A stretch of 64,000 nt of DNA from Humitalea rosea (GTDB lineage: Bacteria > Pseudomonadota > Alphaproteobacteria > Acetobacterales > Acetobacteraceae). The notes beneath the pieces were generated by a model. It was not told the origin of the DNA and made no database searches. It saw only the letters and a program-made list of their open reading frames with translations. Positions 43,858-54,786 of this stretch are shown here, piece by piece; position 1 is the stretch's first letter, and every line of letters starts with the position of its first letter. The translations under genes were made by a program, and so were the position numbers. Where the stretch lies: NCBI RefSeq assembly GCF_003253705.1, contig NZ_QKYU01000002.1, forward strand, positions 182,475 to 246,474. The letters are read 5' to 3'.

Positions 43858-46012
43858 GATGACACCGGCGATGACGCGCCTCGTGGAGGGGCGCGATGGC
43901 GACCCCTTCGCCCTGCTGGGCCCGCATGACACCGCGGAGGGCAAGGTCGTGCGCGCCTTCCTGCCCGGGGCGCGGGCGGTCACCGTGCTCGCGGCGGATG
44001 GCGCCACCCTGGGGGCGCTGTCCCAGACCCATCCGGCGGGTCTCTTCGTCGGCACGGTGGATCGTGCGGCGCCCTATCGCCTTCGCATCACCTGGCCGAA
44101 AGCCGAATCGGAGACGGAGGACCCTTACGCCTTCCCGCCGCTATTGGGGCCGCTCGACCTGCATCTCATCGCCGAAGGCCGGCACCGCGAACTTGGCCGC
44201 GTGCTCGGCGCGCATGCCATGAAGGTTGAGGGGATTCCCGGCGTGCGTTTCGCCGTCTGGGCACCGAACGCGCAGCGGGTTTCCGTGGTCGGCGACTTCA
44301 ACGGCTGGGATGGGCGGCGCCACCCGATGCGCCGCAGGATCGAAGCTGGCGTCTGGGAGATCTTCATTCCGCGCCTGCTGCCCGGCACCCGCTACAAGTA
44401 CGAATTGCTCGGTCCCGACGGCGCCACGCTGCCGCTCAAGGCCGATCCCTGCGGCGGCCAGGCGGAGAAGTCGCCGGCCAATGCCTCGGTCGTGCCGGAC
44501 CCGATGCCGCCGCGGCTGGAGGGCCTTCAGGGGCCGAGCCACAGCCCGGATGCGCCGATCAGCATCTATGAGGTTCATGCCGGGTCCTGGATGCGGCATG
44601 AGGATGGCCGCCAGCTCAGCTGGGATGAGTTGGGTGACAGGCTGGTGCCCTATGCCACAGGCATGGGCTTCACGCATCTCGAACTGATGCCCATCACCGA
44701 ACATCCCTTCGATGGCAGCTGGGGCTATCAGCCGGTCGGTATGTTTGCGCCGACCTCGCGCTTCGGCAATCCCGACGCCTTTCGTCGTTTCGTGGCCCGC
44801 GCGCATGTAGCTGGCCTCGGCATCATCCTCGACTGGGTTCCGGCGCATTTTCCGACCGATCCGCACGGGCTTGGCCATTTCGATGGGACCGCGCTCTACG
44901 AACATGCCGATCCGCGGGAGGGCTTCCATCAGGATTGGTCCACGCTGATCTACAACTTCGGGCGGCATGAAGTCCGGGGCTACCTGATCGCCTCGGCGCT
45001 GCACTGGCTGCGCGAATTCGGCTGCGACGGGCTGCGCGTGGATGCGGTCGCCTCGATGCTCTACCGCGACTACTCGCGCAAGGCTGGTGAGTGGGTCCCG
45101 AACATCCATGGCGGGCGCGAGAATCTTGAGGCGATTTCCTTCCTCAAGGAACTGAACGAGGCTGTCGCGGAACACGCGCCCTGGGCCACGGTGATCGCCG
45201 AGGAATCCACCGCCTGGCCCGGCGTGTCGAAGCCGGTGTCCGAAGGGGGGCTCGGCTTCGGCTTCAAGTGGAACATGGGCTGGATGAACGACACGCTGCA
45301 TTACATGGAGCGTGACCCGATCCACCGTGGCTTCCACTACGACGCGATGACCTTCGGCCTTGTCTACGCTTTCAGCGAACGCTTTATCCTGCCCCTGTCG
45401 CATGACGAGGTGGTGCATGGCAAAGGCAGCCTGATCGCCAAGATGCCGGGCGATCGCTGGCAGCGCTTCGCCAATTTGCGCGCCTACTACGGCTTCATGT
45501 GGGGCCATCCGGGCAAGAAGCTGCTGTTCATGGGCTGCGAGATCGCGCAGGACCGCGAATGGAACCATGATGCGGCGATCGACTGGCCGGCGCTGGAGGA
45601 CCCGATGCATCTGGGTGTGCAGCGCCTGGTGCGGGACCTCAACCGTGTGATGGCGACGACACCCGCGCTGCATCGCCGCGACGCTGATCCGGGCGGGTTC
45701 GGCTGGGTGATCGGCGATGACCGGGCCAACAGCGTCTATGCCTTCTTCCGTTACGGCACCTCGGCCGATCCGATGGCGCTGGTCGTCTGCAACCTGACCC
45801 CGGTGCCGCGCATTTCCTATCGCGTCGGCGTCCCTCGCGCCGGCCGATGGATCGAGAGGATCAACACCGATGCGGCGGAATATGGTGGTTCGGGGCTCGG
45901 CAATGGTGGTGCGGTCATGACGGAACCGGTGCCCGCGCATGGCCATGCGCAATCCGTCCTGCTGACGATCCCGCCCCTCGCCACCCTCATGCTTCTTCCC
46001 GAAGGCGGCTGA
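43850..46012 (+). CDS. glgB: 1,4-alpha-glucan branching enzyme GlgB
   Basis: A 720-residue GH13 branching enzyme that cuts alpha-1,4 chains and reattaches them by alpha-1,6 bonds. Two N-terminal CBM48-type modules precede the barrel (the second starting [18 protein letters not shown]). The catalytic residues are D398 ([12 protein letters not shown]), E451 (I-A-E-E-S-T) and D519 (S-H-D-E-V-V-H-G-K). It completes the TreS-Mak-GlgE-GlgB route to branched glucan. glgX starts 5 bp downstream. Confidence 0.95.
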   Translation: MLEMTPAMTRLVEGRDGDPFALLGPHDTAEGKVVRAFLPGARAVTVLAADGATLGALSQTHPAGLFVGTVDRAAPYRLRITWPKAESETEDPYAFPPLLGPLDLHLIAEGRHRELGRVLGAHAMKVEGIPGVRFAVWAPNAQRVSVVGDFNGWDGRRHPMRRRIEAGVWEIFIPRLLPGTRYKYELLGPDGATLPLKADPCGGQAEKSPANASVVPDPMPPRLEGLQGPSHSPDAPISIYEVHAGSWMRHEDGRQLSWDELGDRLVPYATGMGFTHLELMPITEHPFDGSWGYQPVGMFAPTSRFGNPDAFRRFVARAHVAGLGIILDWVPAHFPTDPHGLGHFDGTALYEHADPREGFHQDWSTLIYNFGRHEVRGYLIASALHWLREFGCDGLRVDAVASMLYRDYSRKAGEWVPNIHGGRENLEAISFLKELNEAVAEHAPWATVIAEESTAWPGVSKPVSEGGLGFGFKWNMGWMNDTLHYMERDPIHRGFHYDAMTFGLVYAFSERFILPLSHDEVVHGKGSLIAKMPGDRWQRFANLRAYYGFMWGHPGKKLLFMGCEIAQDREWNHDAAIDWPALEDPMHLGVQRLVRDLNRVMATTPALHRRDADPGGFGWVIGDDRANSVYAFFRYGTSADPMALVVCNLTPVPRISYRVGVPRAGRWIERINTDAAEYGGSGLGNGGAVMTEPVPAHGHAQSVLLTIPPLATLMLLPEGG

Positions 46013-46017
46013 CACCG

Positions 46018-48117
46018 ATGCCACGATTTCCAGAGCGTCTCGAGGCTGGGCGGCCCTATCCGCTCGGCGCGGCATTTGACGGTGCGGGCGCGAATTTCGC
46101 GCTCTTCTCGGCGCATGCTGAACGCGTGGTGCTGTGTCTGTTCGATCGGAACGGACGCAGGGAGATGGAGCGGTTCGACCTGCCGGAATGCACCGATGGT
46201 GTCTGGCACGGCTATCTGCCTGGGATCGCGCCGGGGCGGCCGTATGGGTATCGGGTCTACGGCCCGTACCGCCCGCTGGAGGGTCACCGCTTCAACCCCA
46301 ACAAGCTGCTGCTTGACCCTTACGCCAAGATGCTGCTGGGCGATGTGCGTTGGAGCGACGCGCTTTATGGCTATCGCATCGGCGCACAGCGGGCGGATCT
46401 GTCGTTCGACCGCCGGGATAGCGCGGCGGCGATGCCCAAGGCCGTTCTGGTCGCACCCCAGCCCGCAATCACCACGCCGCGGCTGAACCATTCCTGGCGC
46501 GACACCACGATCTACGAGACGCATGTGAAGGGCATGACGGCGACGCTGCCCGAAGCGGCCCCGCATGAGCGCGGCACCTTTGCCGCCCTGTCCGATCCGC
46601 GTGTGATCGATCACCTGAAGCGCATCGGCGTGACCGCCGTTGAGCTGATGCCGATCCATTCCTTCGTCGATGATCGCTTCCTGGTGCAGAAGGGCCTGCG
46701 CAACTACTGGGGCTACAGCACGCTTGGCTTCTTCGCGCCGGAACCACGCTACCTCTCGCGCCGTGACCCGGACGAGGCGCGGATCGCGATCCGGCGCTTC
46801 CAGGCGGCGGGGATCGAGGTCATCCTCGACGTCGTCTACAACCATACCGCCGAAGGCAGCGAGATGGGGCCGACGATGTCCTTCCGCGGCATCGACAATG
46901 CCAGCTACTACCGCCTGCTGCCCGACAATCCGCGCTACCACATCAATGACACCGGGACGGGCAATACCTTCAACCTGTCGCATCCGCGGGTGATCCAGCT
47001 GGTGATGGACAGCCTGCGCCATTGGGTCACGGATTACGGCGTGGATGGCTTCCGCTTCGACCTGTGCTCCAACCTTGGGCGCGAGCCCAGCGGCTTCGAT
47101 CCCGGCGCTGGCTTCTTCGATGCCCTGCGGCAGGATCCCCTGCTGGCGCAGGTGAAGTTGATCGCGGAGCCCTGGGACATCGGGCCGGGCGGCTACCAGC
47201 TTGGCAACCACCCGCCCGGCTTCGCCGAATGGAACGACCGCTACCGCGACGGCGTGCGCCGCTTCTGGCGCGGCGACGAAGGGCTGCGGCCCGAGCTGGC
47301 GGCGCGCATCGCCGGCTCCGCCGATCTGTTCGACCATGGCCGCCGCATGGCCTGGGCCAGCGTCAACTTCATCGCCGCGCATGATGGCTTCACCTTGCGT
47401 GACATCGTCAGCTATGCCGAGCGTCACAACGAGGCGAATGGCGAGGACAACAACGACGGCCACTCGGAAAACAACAGCTCCAACAGCGGTGTCGAGGGCG
47501 AGACCGACAACCCGGATATCCGCACCCATCGTGCTCGCCTGGCACGTTCGATCCTTGCGACCGTCTTCGTCTCGCATGGCACGCCGATGATCCTGATGGG
47601 CGATGAGGCCTGGCGCAGCCAGGGCGGCAACAACAACGCCTATTGCCAGGACACGCCGATCGGATGGATGGATTGGGAGGCCGCGGTCTCCGAGGAAGGC
47701 GAGCGGATGATCGCCTTCACCGCGCGTCTCGCGGAGCTGCGCCGGAGCTATCCGATCCTGCGGTCGGATTTGTTCCTGCATGGCACCGAGGTCGCGCCGG
47801 GCTTGCCCGACATCTCCTGGTTCGAGGCGGATGGCGGCCAGATCCCCCCGGAGAACTGGCAGGATCCGCAGCGCCGCGCCTTCACCTTGCAACTGGTCGG
47901 CACCGCGGCCGGGGGCGGCGCCTTCGATATCGTGCGTGTCCTGCTCAACGCCCATGACGGCATGATCCCCTTCGCAGTGCCGGCCGAAACGCCCGGTGGC
48001 TGGCAGGTGCTGCTGGATACCGACAAGCCGGATACGGCGCCGGCCGCGGTGGGCGATGTTGTCGATGTCGCCCCGGGCGCCCTCGTGATCCTGGCGGCCC
48101 GGACGGAGGTGGCGTGA
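46018..48117 (+). CDS. glgX: Glycogen debranching enzyme GlgX
   Basis: A 699-residue isoamylase-type debranching enzyme that hydrolyses alpha-1,6 branches of glycogen. An N-terminal CBM48 domain (A-G-A-N-F-A-L-F-S-A-H-A) precedes the GH13 barrel with D348 (F-R-F-D-L-C-S-N-L-G-R-E), E384 (I-A-E-P-W-D-I-G) and D456 (A-A-H-D-G-F-T-L). The typical loop E-D-N-N-D-G-H-S-E-N-N-S is present. The ATG at 46018 sits 5 bp after glgB. It provides linear chains for TreY and MalQ encoded downstream. Confidence 0.94.
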   Translation: MPRFPERLEAGRPYPLGAAFDGAGANFALFSAHAERVVLCLFDRNGRREMERFDLPECTDGVWHGYLPGIAPGRPYGYRVYGPYRPLEGHRFNPNKLLLDPYAKMLLGDVRWSDALYGYRIGAQRADLSFDRRDSAAAMPKAVLVAPQPAITTPRLNHSWRDTTIYETHVKGMTATLPEAAPHERGTFAALSDPRVIDHLKRIGVTAVELMPIHSFVDDRFLVQKGLRNYWGYSTLGFFAPEPRYLSRRDPDEARIAIRRFQAAGIEVILDVVYNHTAEGSEMGPTMSFRGIDNASYYRLLPDNPRYHINDTGTGNTFNLSHPRVIQLVMDSLRHWVTDYGVDGFRFDLCSNLGREPSGFDPGAGFFDALRQDPLLAQVKLIAEPWDIGPGGYQLGNHPPGFAEWNDRYRDGVRRFWRGDEGLRPELAARIAGSADLFDHGRRMAWASVNFIAAHDGFTLRDIVSYAERHNEANGEDNNDGHSENNSSNSGVEGETDNPDIRTHRARLARSILATVFVSHGTPMILMGDEAWRSQGGNNNAYCQDTPIGWMDWEAAVSEEGERMIAFTARLAELRRSYPILRSDLFLHGTEVAPGLPDISWFEADGGQIPPENWQDPQRRAFTLQLVGTAAGGGAFDIVRVLLNAHDGMIPFAVPAETPGGWQVLLDTDKPDTAPAAVGDVVDVAPGALVILAARTEVA

Positions 48118-49904
48118 CCGGCGACCGCTTCCGCCACATCCTGCCCTTCGGGGCGGAGCTGGTGCCGGATGGCACCACGCGCTTCCGGCTCTGGGCGCCG
48201 GTGGCAAAGCAGGTCGCGGTGGTCTTCGCCGATGGCCGCGAGGTGCCGATGGCGGCGGAGGAGGATGGCTGGTTCGCCGTCACCACCGCGGCCCCGGCCG
48301 GCACGCGCTATCGCTATCGCGTGGCCCCCGATCTGCTGGTGCCTGACCCCGCCTCCCGTTGCCAGGACGGCGATGTTGGCGGCTGGAGCGTGGTGATCGA
48401 TGCCCATGCCTATCGCTGGGGCGACGGCGCCTGGCGCGGCCGGCCCTGGCATGAGACCGTGCTGTACGAACTGCATCCTGGTCTGTTCGGCGGCTTTCGC
48501 GGGCTGGTCGATCACCTCCCGCGACTTGCGGCCCTCGGGATCACCGCGGTCGAGCTGATGCCGGTCGCCGATTTCGCCGGCACCCGCAACTGGGGCTATG
48601 ATGGCGTGCTGCCCTTCGCCCCCGACGAAGCCTATGGCACGCCGGATGAGCTGAAGGCCCTGGTCGATGCGGCGCATGGCCATGGGCTGATGATCTTCCT
48701 CGATGTGGTCTACAATCATTTCGGACCGGAGGGGAATTGGCTGCACACCTATGCCGCCCCCTTCTTCGCCGAGGGGCACCAGACGCCCTGGGGTGCCGCC
48801 ATCGATTTCGCCAAGGCGCCGGTGCGCGATCTCTTCATCGAGAATGCGATTCACTGGCTGGTGGAATACCGCATGGACGGGCTGCGCTTCGATGCTGTGC
48901 ATGCGATCGAGGCCTCGCCTGGCGAGAACATGCTGGTCGAGATGGCGCAGCGCATCCGCATCGCCGGGGGTCCCGACCGCGACGTGCATCTGGTGCTGGA
49001 GCACGACGACAACATTGCCCGCCATCTGGAGAACGATCTGTACGACGCGCAATGGAACGATGACGCGCACCACTGCCTGCATGCGCTGCTGACCGGCGAG
49101 GCGGACGGCTATTATGCCGACTACGCCGATGCCCCGGCGGCAAAGCTCGCGCGCTGCCTGGCGCAGGGCTTCGCCTATCAGGGCGAGCCCTCCATGCATC
49201 GCGACGGCACGCTGCGCGGCGAGCCATCGGCCCATCTCCCGCCCACCGCCTTCGTGCAATTCCTGCAGAACCACGACCAGATCGGCAATCGCGCGATGGG
49301 CGACCGGCTGGATGCGCTGGTCTCGCCCGCGGCGATGGCCGCGGCGCGCGCGCTGTTGCTGCTCTGCCCGCAGGTGCCGATGCTGTTCATGGGCGAGGAA
49401 TGGGGCTGCCGCACGCCCTTCCTCTACTTCACCGATTTCACCGGCCCGCTGGCCGAGGCCGTGCGGGACGGGCGCCGCCGCGAGTTCGGCCGCTTCGCCG
49501 CCTTTTCGAGCCAGGCCGCCCAGGCCGCCATCCCCGACCCCAACGACCCCGCGACCTTCGAGGCCTCCCGCCCCGATCCCGCGACGGCGGATGGGGAGGC
49601 GATACTGGCGCGCATCACGGCGCTGCTGGCGCTGCGCCATGCCGAGATCACGCCGCGGTTGCCGGGCGCCCTGGCGCTCGGGGCGGATGCGATCGGGCCC
49701 AAGGCCGTGCGCGCGAGTTGGCGGATGGGCGATGGCCGGGTGCTGCGGGTGCTGTCCAACTTCGGCGCTGAGCCGGTGCGGGTCTCCCGGGACGCCGGAC
49801 CTCCATTCCAGGCGACTCCGCCCGAAGCGCAATCGGCCGTCGCCCGCGGCACGCTGCCGGGCTATGCGACGGTCTGGTTTTTGGATGGCGGGCCTGCTGC
49901 ATGA
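48114..49904 (+). CDS. treZ: Malto-oligosyltrehalose trehalohydrolase TreZ
   Basis: A 596-residue GH13 enzyme that releases trehalose from malto-oligosyltrehalose. After an N-terminal beta-sandwich (F-R-L-W-A-P-V-A-K-Q-V-A-V-V-F) comes the barrel, with D260 (G-L-R-F-D-A-V-H-A) and E296 (L-V-L-E-H-D-D-N). The P-M-L-F-M-G-E-E-W-G segment is typical of TreZ. It starts with GTG in the stop of glgX (GTGA). Its substrate is made by TreY at the end of the operon. Confidence 0.93.
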   Translation: MTGDRFRHILPFGAELVPDGTTRFRLWAPVAKQVAVVFADGREVPMAAEEDGWFAVTTAAPAGTRYRYRVAPDLLVPDPASRCQDGDVGGWSVVIDAHAYRWGDGAWRGRPWHETVLYELHPGLFGGFRGLVDHLPRLAALGITAVELMPVADFAGTRNWGYDGVLPFAPDEAYGTPDELKALVDAAHGHGLMIFLDVVYNHFGPEGNWLHTYAAPFFAEGHQTPWGAAIDFAKAPVRDLFIENAIHWLVEYRMDGLRFDAVHAIEASPGENMLVEMAQRIRIAGGPDRDVHLVLEHDDNIARHLENDLYDAQWNDDAHHCLHALLTGEADGYYADYADAPAAKLARCLAQGFAYQGEPSMHRDGTLRGEPSAHLPPTAFVQFLQNHDQIGNRAMGDRLDALVSPAAMAAARALLLLCPQVPMLFMGEEWGCRTPFLYFTDFTGPLAEAVRDGRRREFGRFAAFSSQAAQAAIPDPNDPATFEASRPDPATADGEAILARITALLALRHAEITPRLPGALALGADAIGPKAVRASWRMGDGRVLRVLSNFGAEPVRVSRDAGPPFQATPPEAQSAVARGTLPGYATVWFLDGGPAA

Positions 49905-52021
49905 TCGATCCGGATGAGGCGTTGCTGCGCCTCGCATCGCTGCATGGGATTGAGACGGCGTGGCAGGACGCGCTGGGCCGCCACCGGCAGGTGGGGCTGG
50001 ACACGCTGCGCGCGATGCTGCGCGCCATCGGCTCCGACCCGATCGATCCCGTGGGTGCGCTGGCCTTCGAACTCCACACCGCCGGTGGCGCCGCGCTGCC
50101 GCCCAGGCTGACCGGCGTCGCCGGCCATGCGGTGCATATCGACGTGCCCTCCGGCCGCGCGACGCAGGAGATGGTCGGCTGGCGCATTTCCACCAGCGAT
50201 GGTGCGGTCACCGAGGGCCAGGCCCAGCCGGAACCGCGTGGCGAGGCCGGCTGCCGCCTCTCCATCCCCCTGCCGAGCGAGGCGGGGGAGGCGCGGCTCG
50301 AACTTTCCGGCCCCATCACGGCCGAGGCGGCGCTGACCGTGGCACCGCCCTCCTGCTACCTCGGCCCGCTGGCCGATCGCAGGCTCTGGGGCCTCGCGGC
50401 GCAGGTCTATGGGCTGCGGGCGCCGGGCGATGGCGGGCTCGGCCATTTCGGCGCGCTGCCGCCGCTGATGCGCGCCGCCGCGGCGCGGGGCGCGGATATG
50501 CTGGCGATCAGCCCGACGCATGCGCTCTTCGCCGCCGATGCGGCCCATAACAGCCCCTATTCGCCCTCCAGCCGCACCCAGACCAATGGCTGGCTGGCCG
50601 ATCCGGGCGGGCTGCCCGAGGTCGCCTCGCTGGCGGCGCTGGTCGGGGAACTCGGCCTTGGCGATGGCTTGGCGGAGTTGGAATCCTCCTCCCTGGTCAA
50701 TTACGGCCGCGCGGTGCCGGCGCGGCTGGCTTTGCTGCGCGGCCTCTTCACCCGCTTCTCCGAACAGCATCTGAACGGCGCCACCGCGCTGGGCGATGAA
50801 TTCCGCGCCTTCCGCATCGCCGGCGGGACGACACTGGAGGACCACGCGCGGTTCGAGGCGCTGCATGCCCATCAATTCGCGATCGATCCCTCGGGCTGGG
50901 ACTGGCGCCGCTGGCCGGAGGCGCTGCGCGATCCGCGCGGGGCTGCGGTCGCCGCCTTCGCTGAAGCCCGGGCAATGGACGTCGGATTCCACGCCTTCCT
51001 CCAATGGCTCTCCCAACGGCAGTTGGCGGCGGCGCAGGGCGCGGCGCGGGCGGCCGGCATGGCGATCGGCCTCGTCACCGATCTTGCCGTGGGCACCCAT
51101 GGCGGCGGCAGCCGTGCCTGGTCGCGCAGCGCGGCCCTGCTCTCCGGTGTCAGCATCGGCGCGCCGCCGGATGTCATGAACACCATCGGGCAGGACTGGG
51201 GCCTGACCACCTTCGCCCCCAGCCTGCTGGCGAAGCAGGGCTTCGCCCCCTTCGTCGAGGATCTGCGCGCCGCCATGGCCCATGCCGGCGGCGTGCGGCT
51301 GGACCATGTGATGGGGCTGTCGCGCATCTGGTGCATCCCGCAGGGCGAGCCGCCGCAGCATGGCGCCTATCTGCGCTTCCCGTTGCAGGACATGCTGCGC
51401 CTGCTGGCCGCGGAATCGCAGCGCCACCGCGCGGTGGTGGTGGGCGAGGATCTCGGCACCGTGCAGGAAGGCTTCCGCGAAACGCTGACCGAGCAGGCGG
51501 TGATGGGCATCCGCGTGATGTTCTTCGAACGCGATTCCAACGGCGGTTTCGCGCCGCCCGATCGCTACTCCACCCGTGTCATCACCATGCCGACCACGCA
51601 TGACCTGCCGACCTTCGCGGGGTGGTGGAAGGGCGATGACATCGGCCTGCGCGCCGGCCTCGGGCTGCTGCCCGAGGGCCAGACCGAGGCCAGCGAATGG
51701 GCGACGCGGGAACATGAACGCGGCGCCCTGTGGCATGCGCTCTGCACCCATGCGGGCGCCGAGGGCGAGATGCCCCTGACCGCCAATGCGCCCCTTGGCG
51801 CCGCCGTCGCGCGTTTCCTCGGGGCGACGCCGGCAGCACTGGTGGTGCTGCCGCTGGAGGACGCGATTCTTCAGGAGGAGCAGGTGAACCTGCCCGGCAC
51901 CACCATCCAGCATCCGAACTGGCGCCGCCGCCTGCCGCGCCCGGCCGAGGAGATGCTGACCGAAACCCCGGCGCAAGAGATCCTAGGCGCGCTGCAAGGC
52001 CTGCGAAGAGCGGATGCATGA
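49901..52021 (+). CDS. malQ: 4-alpha-glucanotransferase MalQ (amylomaltase)
   Basis: A 706-residue GH77 enzyme that transfers maltosyl and longer units between alpha-1,4 chains. The first 150 residues form the extra N-terminal region found in proteobacterial MalQ. The barrel carries D468 (G-V-R-L-D-H-V-M-G), E516 (V-G-E-D-L-G-T-V) and D568 (T-T-H-D-L-P-T-F-A-G). It links the short chains left by debranching to longer acceptors that TreY or GlgE can use. Coupled to treZ and treY by ATGA overlaps. Confidence 0.94.
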   Translation: MIDPDEALLRLASLHGIETAWQDALGRHRQVGLDTLRAMLRAIGSDPIDPVGALAFELHTAGGAALPPRLTGVAGHAVHIDVPSGRATQEMVGWRISTSDGAVTEGQAQPEPRGEAGCRLSIPLPSEAGEARLELSGPITAEAALTVAPPSCYLGPLADRRLWGLAAQVYGLRAPGDGGLGHFGALPPLMRAAAARGADMLAISPTHALFAADAAHNSPYSPSSRTQTNGWLADPGGLPEVASLAALVGELGLGDGLAELESSSLVNYGRAVPARLALLRGLFTRFSEQHLNGATALGDEFRAFRIAGGTTLEDHARFEALHAHQFAIDPSGWDWRRWPEALRDPRGAAVAAFAEARAMDVGFHAFLQWLSQRQLAAAQGAARAAGMAIGLVTDLAVGTHGGGSRAWSRSAALLSGVSIGAPPDVMNTIGQDWGLTTFAPSLLAKQGFAPFVEDLRAAMAHAGGVRLDHVMGLSRIWCIPQGEPPQHGAYLRFPLQDMLRLLAAESQRHRAVVVGEDLGTVQEGFRETLTEQAVMGIRVMFFERDSNGGFAPPDRYSTRVITMPTTHDLPTFAGWWKGDDIGLRAGLGLLPEGQTEASEWATREHERGALWHALCTHAGAEGEMPLTANAPLGAAVARFLGATPAALVVLPLEDAILQEEQVNLPGTTIQHPNWRRRLPRPAEEMLTETPAQEILGALQGLRRADA

Positions 52022-54786
52022 CCCCGACCGCGACCTACCGCATCCAGTTCAACGATGCCTTCACCTTGTCCGATGCCTGCGCGATCGTACCCTACCTCGC
52101 CTCGCTCGGCGTCTCGCATCTCTATGCGTCACCGCTGCTGACGGCGCGGCCGGGTTCGCCGCATGGCTATGACATCACCGACCATGGCCACATCAGCCCC
52201 TCCCTCGGCGGGATCGAGGGGCTGCGCGCGCTCTCCGCCGCGCTGCGGGCGCGGGGCATGGGGCTGCTGCTCGACATCGTGCCGAACCACATGGGCGTCG
52301 GCGGCGCCGACAACGCGCTCTGGCTGGATGTGCTGGAATGGGGGCCGGAAAGCCCCTGCGCCGATTGGTTCGACATCGACTGGGAACCGGCCGATATGCG
52401 CCTGCAGGGCAAGGTGCTGGCGCCCTTCCTCGGCGCCCCCTACGGCGAAGTGCTGGCGGCGGGCGAGTTGCGACTGCGGCTGGATGCGGCCGGGGGCTCG
52501 CTCTCCGTCTGGTATCACGAGCACCGCTTCCCGGTCTCGCCGCGCTTCTATCGCCATGTGCTGCCGGTGGCGCCGAGCGGACATGCCGCGCTGGACACGG
52601 CCCTCGCCGCCTGGCGTGTCATCGGCCGGGGGCCGCGACTGGGGCTGCGCGGCCGTGCCAAGGCGGCCAGGCAGGCGCTGGCGGCGGCGCTGGCCGATCC
52701 CGCGGTGCTGGAGACCGTGACCGCGGCCATCGCGCGCATCGATGCGGAGGGGCTGCATGAGCTGCTGGAACGCCAGTCCTACCGGCTGTGCTGGTGGCGG
52801 GCGGCGACCGATGAGATCAACTACCGCCGCTTCTTCGACATCAACGGCCTGGCCGGCTTCCGCGTCGAACAGCCCGCCGCCTTCGAGGAGGCGCACCATC
52901 TGATCCTCGACCTCTGGGCGGAGGGGCTGATCGACGGCGTGCGCATCGACCATGTCGATGGCCTCGCCGATCCCCGCGCCTATTGCCGCAAGCTGCGGCG
53001 GCGGATGGAGGTGCGGGCGGCCGAGCGGCCGGAGGGCGTCTCCCGCCGTCCCTGGATCCTGGTCGAGAAGATCCTCGCCCGGCACGAAACGCTTCCCGCC
53101 GAATGGCAGACCGATGGCCCCACCGGCTACGAGTTCATGGACAAGGTCGGTGCCCTGCTGCACGACCCGGCCGGCGAGCCGGTGCTGGACGAGGCCTGGG
53201 CCGCCATCGCCCCCGAGTGGCGGGACTTCCACACCGTCGAGCATCAGGCACGGCGCGAGATCCTGCAGGACTACCTGGCGGCGGAGCTGGCCGGGGTGGC
53301 GCTGGTCGTGCATCGCGTACTGCAACGCAACCTCTCGACGCGCGACTATACGCTGACGGCGGTGCGCCGCGTGCTGGCGGCGGTCGTGGCCGAATTCCCC
53401 GTCTATCGCACCTATGCCGCACTCTCCGGCGGGCGGCAGGCGGATGGCTATGTGATGGACTGGGCCTTTACCCGCGCCTCGCGGGCGGTGCGGGCGACGC
53501 AGCGCGATCTCTTGGCGCTGGTCCGCCCGATCCTCTCCGGCGAGGCGCTGCGGGGGACCCGTCCGGGTGCGGAGCGGCAGGAGATGCTCCAGGCGATCCG
53601 CCGCTTCCAGCAACTCACCGGGCCGGTCGCGGCCAAATCCACCGAGGACACCGCCTTCTACCGTTATGTCCGGCTGATCTCGCGCAATGAGGTCGGCTCC
53701 TACCCCGGGCAGTTGTCGATCAATGCCTCGGGCTTCCATGGCGCCATGAGGGCGCGGCGGCGGATGCCGCTGGCGCTCTCGGCGACCGCGACGCATGACC
53801 ACAAGCGCGGCGAGGATGTCCGCGCGCGGCTGGCGGTGGTCAGCAGCCGTGCCGGTGACTGGGTGGCGGCGACCGAACGCTGGCGGCGGCTGAACGTCGG
53901 GCTGCTCAGCGAGCCGGAGGGCATTTGGGCCCCCGATCCGGTGGATGAGCTGCATCTCTACCAGACCCTGGTCGGCGCCTGGCCGCTCGGGCTGGATGCC
54001 GATGACCGGCCGGGGGTGGAGGCCTTCGTGACCCGCGTCGAGGGCTGGTTCGTGAAGGCGCTGCGCGAGGCCAAGCGGCGCAGCGACTGGGCCATGCCCA
54101 ATGCGGGTTATGAGGACGCCTGCCTGGGATTTCTGCGCGGGGCCATGGAGGCCGCGCGGCCGGCACGCTTCGACCGCGAGGTTGCGGCGTTCGCCGGCGC
54201 CCTCGCCGGGGCCGGGGCGTCGCGGGGGCTGGTGCAGACGACGCTGCGCTGTGTGGCGCCGGGCATTCCCGACCTCTACCAGGGCACCGAGCTCTGGGAT
54301 TTCTCCCTGGTCGATCCCGACAACCGCCGCCCGGTGGATTTTTGGGCCCGCGCGGCGGTGCTGGCGGCCCAGGAGATCCCCGGTGACTGGCGGGACGGGC
54401 ATATCAAGCTGCTCTGGACCGCGACGCTGCTGCGGCTGCGCCGGGACAAGCCGGCGCTGTTCCAGGATGGCTCCTGGGATGCCCTGACCTGTCGCGGCGC
54501 CCTGGCCGGGGAGGCCATCGCCGCCGCCCGCAGCCTGCCCGGCGGGGCGCTGATCGTGCTCGGCCTGCCGATGGCGATGGAGCCGCCGATGGGGGGGATC
54601 GCGCCGGAGCGCCAGGCCGCGCTGGCCGGCACGCAGGTCAATATCCCCGAGGCGCTGCGCCGCTTCCGCCGCTGGCGGCTGCTGGCGCCGGGCCTCGCGC
54701 CGCGGGAGTGGAGCCCGAGCGGCAGCGCCAGGCTGGACGAGTTGCTGGCGGGGCGCCCGGCCGCGGTCGCCGTCGCGCTGGATTAA
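52018..54786 (+). CDS. treY: Malto-oligosyltrehalose synthase TreY
   Basis: A 922-residue GH13 enzyme that turns the reducing-end alpha-1,4 bond of a maltodextrin into the alpha,alpha-1,1 bond of trehalose. It has T-A-T-Y-R-I-Q-F-N at the start and D-I-V-P-N-H-M-G-V as region I. The catalytic residues are D311 (G-V-R-I-D-H-V-D-G-L), E350 (L-V-E-K-I-L) and D594 (T-H-D-H-K-R-G-E-D). The C-terminal P-D-L-Y-Q-G-T-E-L-W-D is typical. It is the last gene of the operon. Its TAA shares bases with the stop of the convergent phosphodiesterase gene. Confidence 0.95.
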   Translation: MTPTATYRIQFNDAFTLSDACAIVPYLASLGVSHLYASPLLTARPGSPHGYDITDHGHISPSLGGIEGLRALSAALRARGMGLLLDIVPNHMGVGGADNALWLDVLEWGPESPCADWFDIDWEPADMRLQGKVLAPFLGAPYGEVLAAGELRLRLDAAGGSLSVWYHEHRFPVSPRFYRHVLPVAPSGHAALDTALAAWRVIGRGPRLGLRGRAKAARQALAAALADPAVLETVTAAIARIDAEGLHELLERQSYRLCWWRAATDEINYRRFFDINGLAGFRVEQPAAFEEAHHLILDLWAEGLIDGVRIDHVDGLADPRAYCRKLRRRMEVRAAERPEGVSRRPWILVEKILARHETLPAEWQTDGPTGYEFMDKVGALLHDPAGEPVLDEAWAAIAPEWRDFHTVEHQARREILQDYLAAELAGVALVVHRVLQRNLSTRDYTLTAVRRVLAAVVAEFPVYRTYAALSGGRQADGYVMDWAFTRASRAVRATQRDLLALVRPILSGEALRGTRPGAERQEMLQAIRRFQQLTGPVAAKSTEDTAFYRYVRLISRNEVGSYPGQLSINASGFHGAMRARRRMPLALSATATHDHKRGEDVRARLAVVSSRAGDWVAATERWRRLNVGLLSEPEGIWAPDPVDELHLYQTLVGAWPLGLDADDRPGVEAFVTRVEGWFVKALREAKRRSDWAMPNAGYEDACLGFLRGAMEAARPARFDREVAAFAGALAGAGASRGLVQTTLRCVAPGIPDLYQGTELWDFSLVDPDNRRPVDFWARAAVLAAQEIPGDWRDGHIKLLWTATLLRLRRDKPALFQDGSWDALTCRGALAGEAIAAARSLPGGALIVLGLPMAMEPPMGGIAPERQAALAGTQVNIPEALRRFRRWRLLAPGLAPREWSPSGSARLDELLAGRPAAVAVALD

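Noticed and set aside
44141..49937. Long minus-strand frames opposite glgB, glgX and treZ
   Set aside because: Same shadow pattern caused by third-position GC; no ribosome sites or family motifs.
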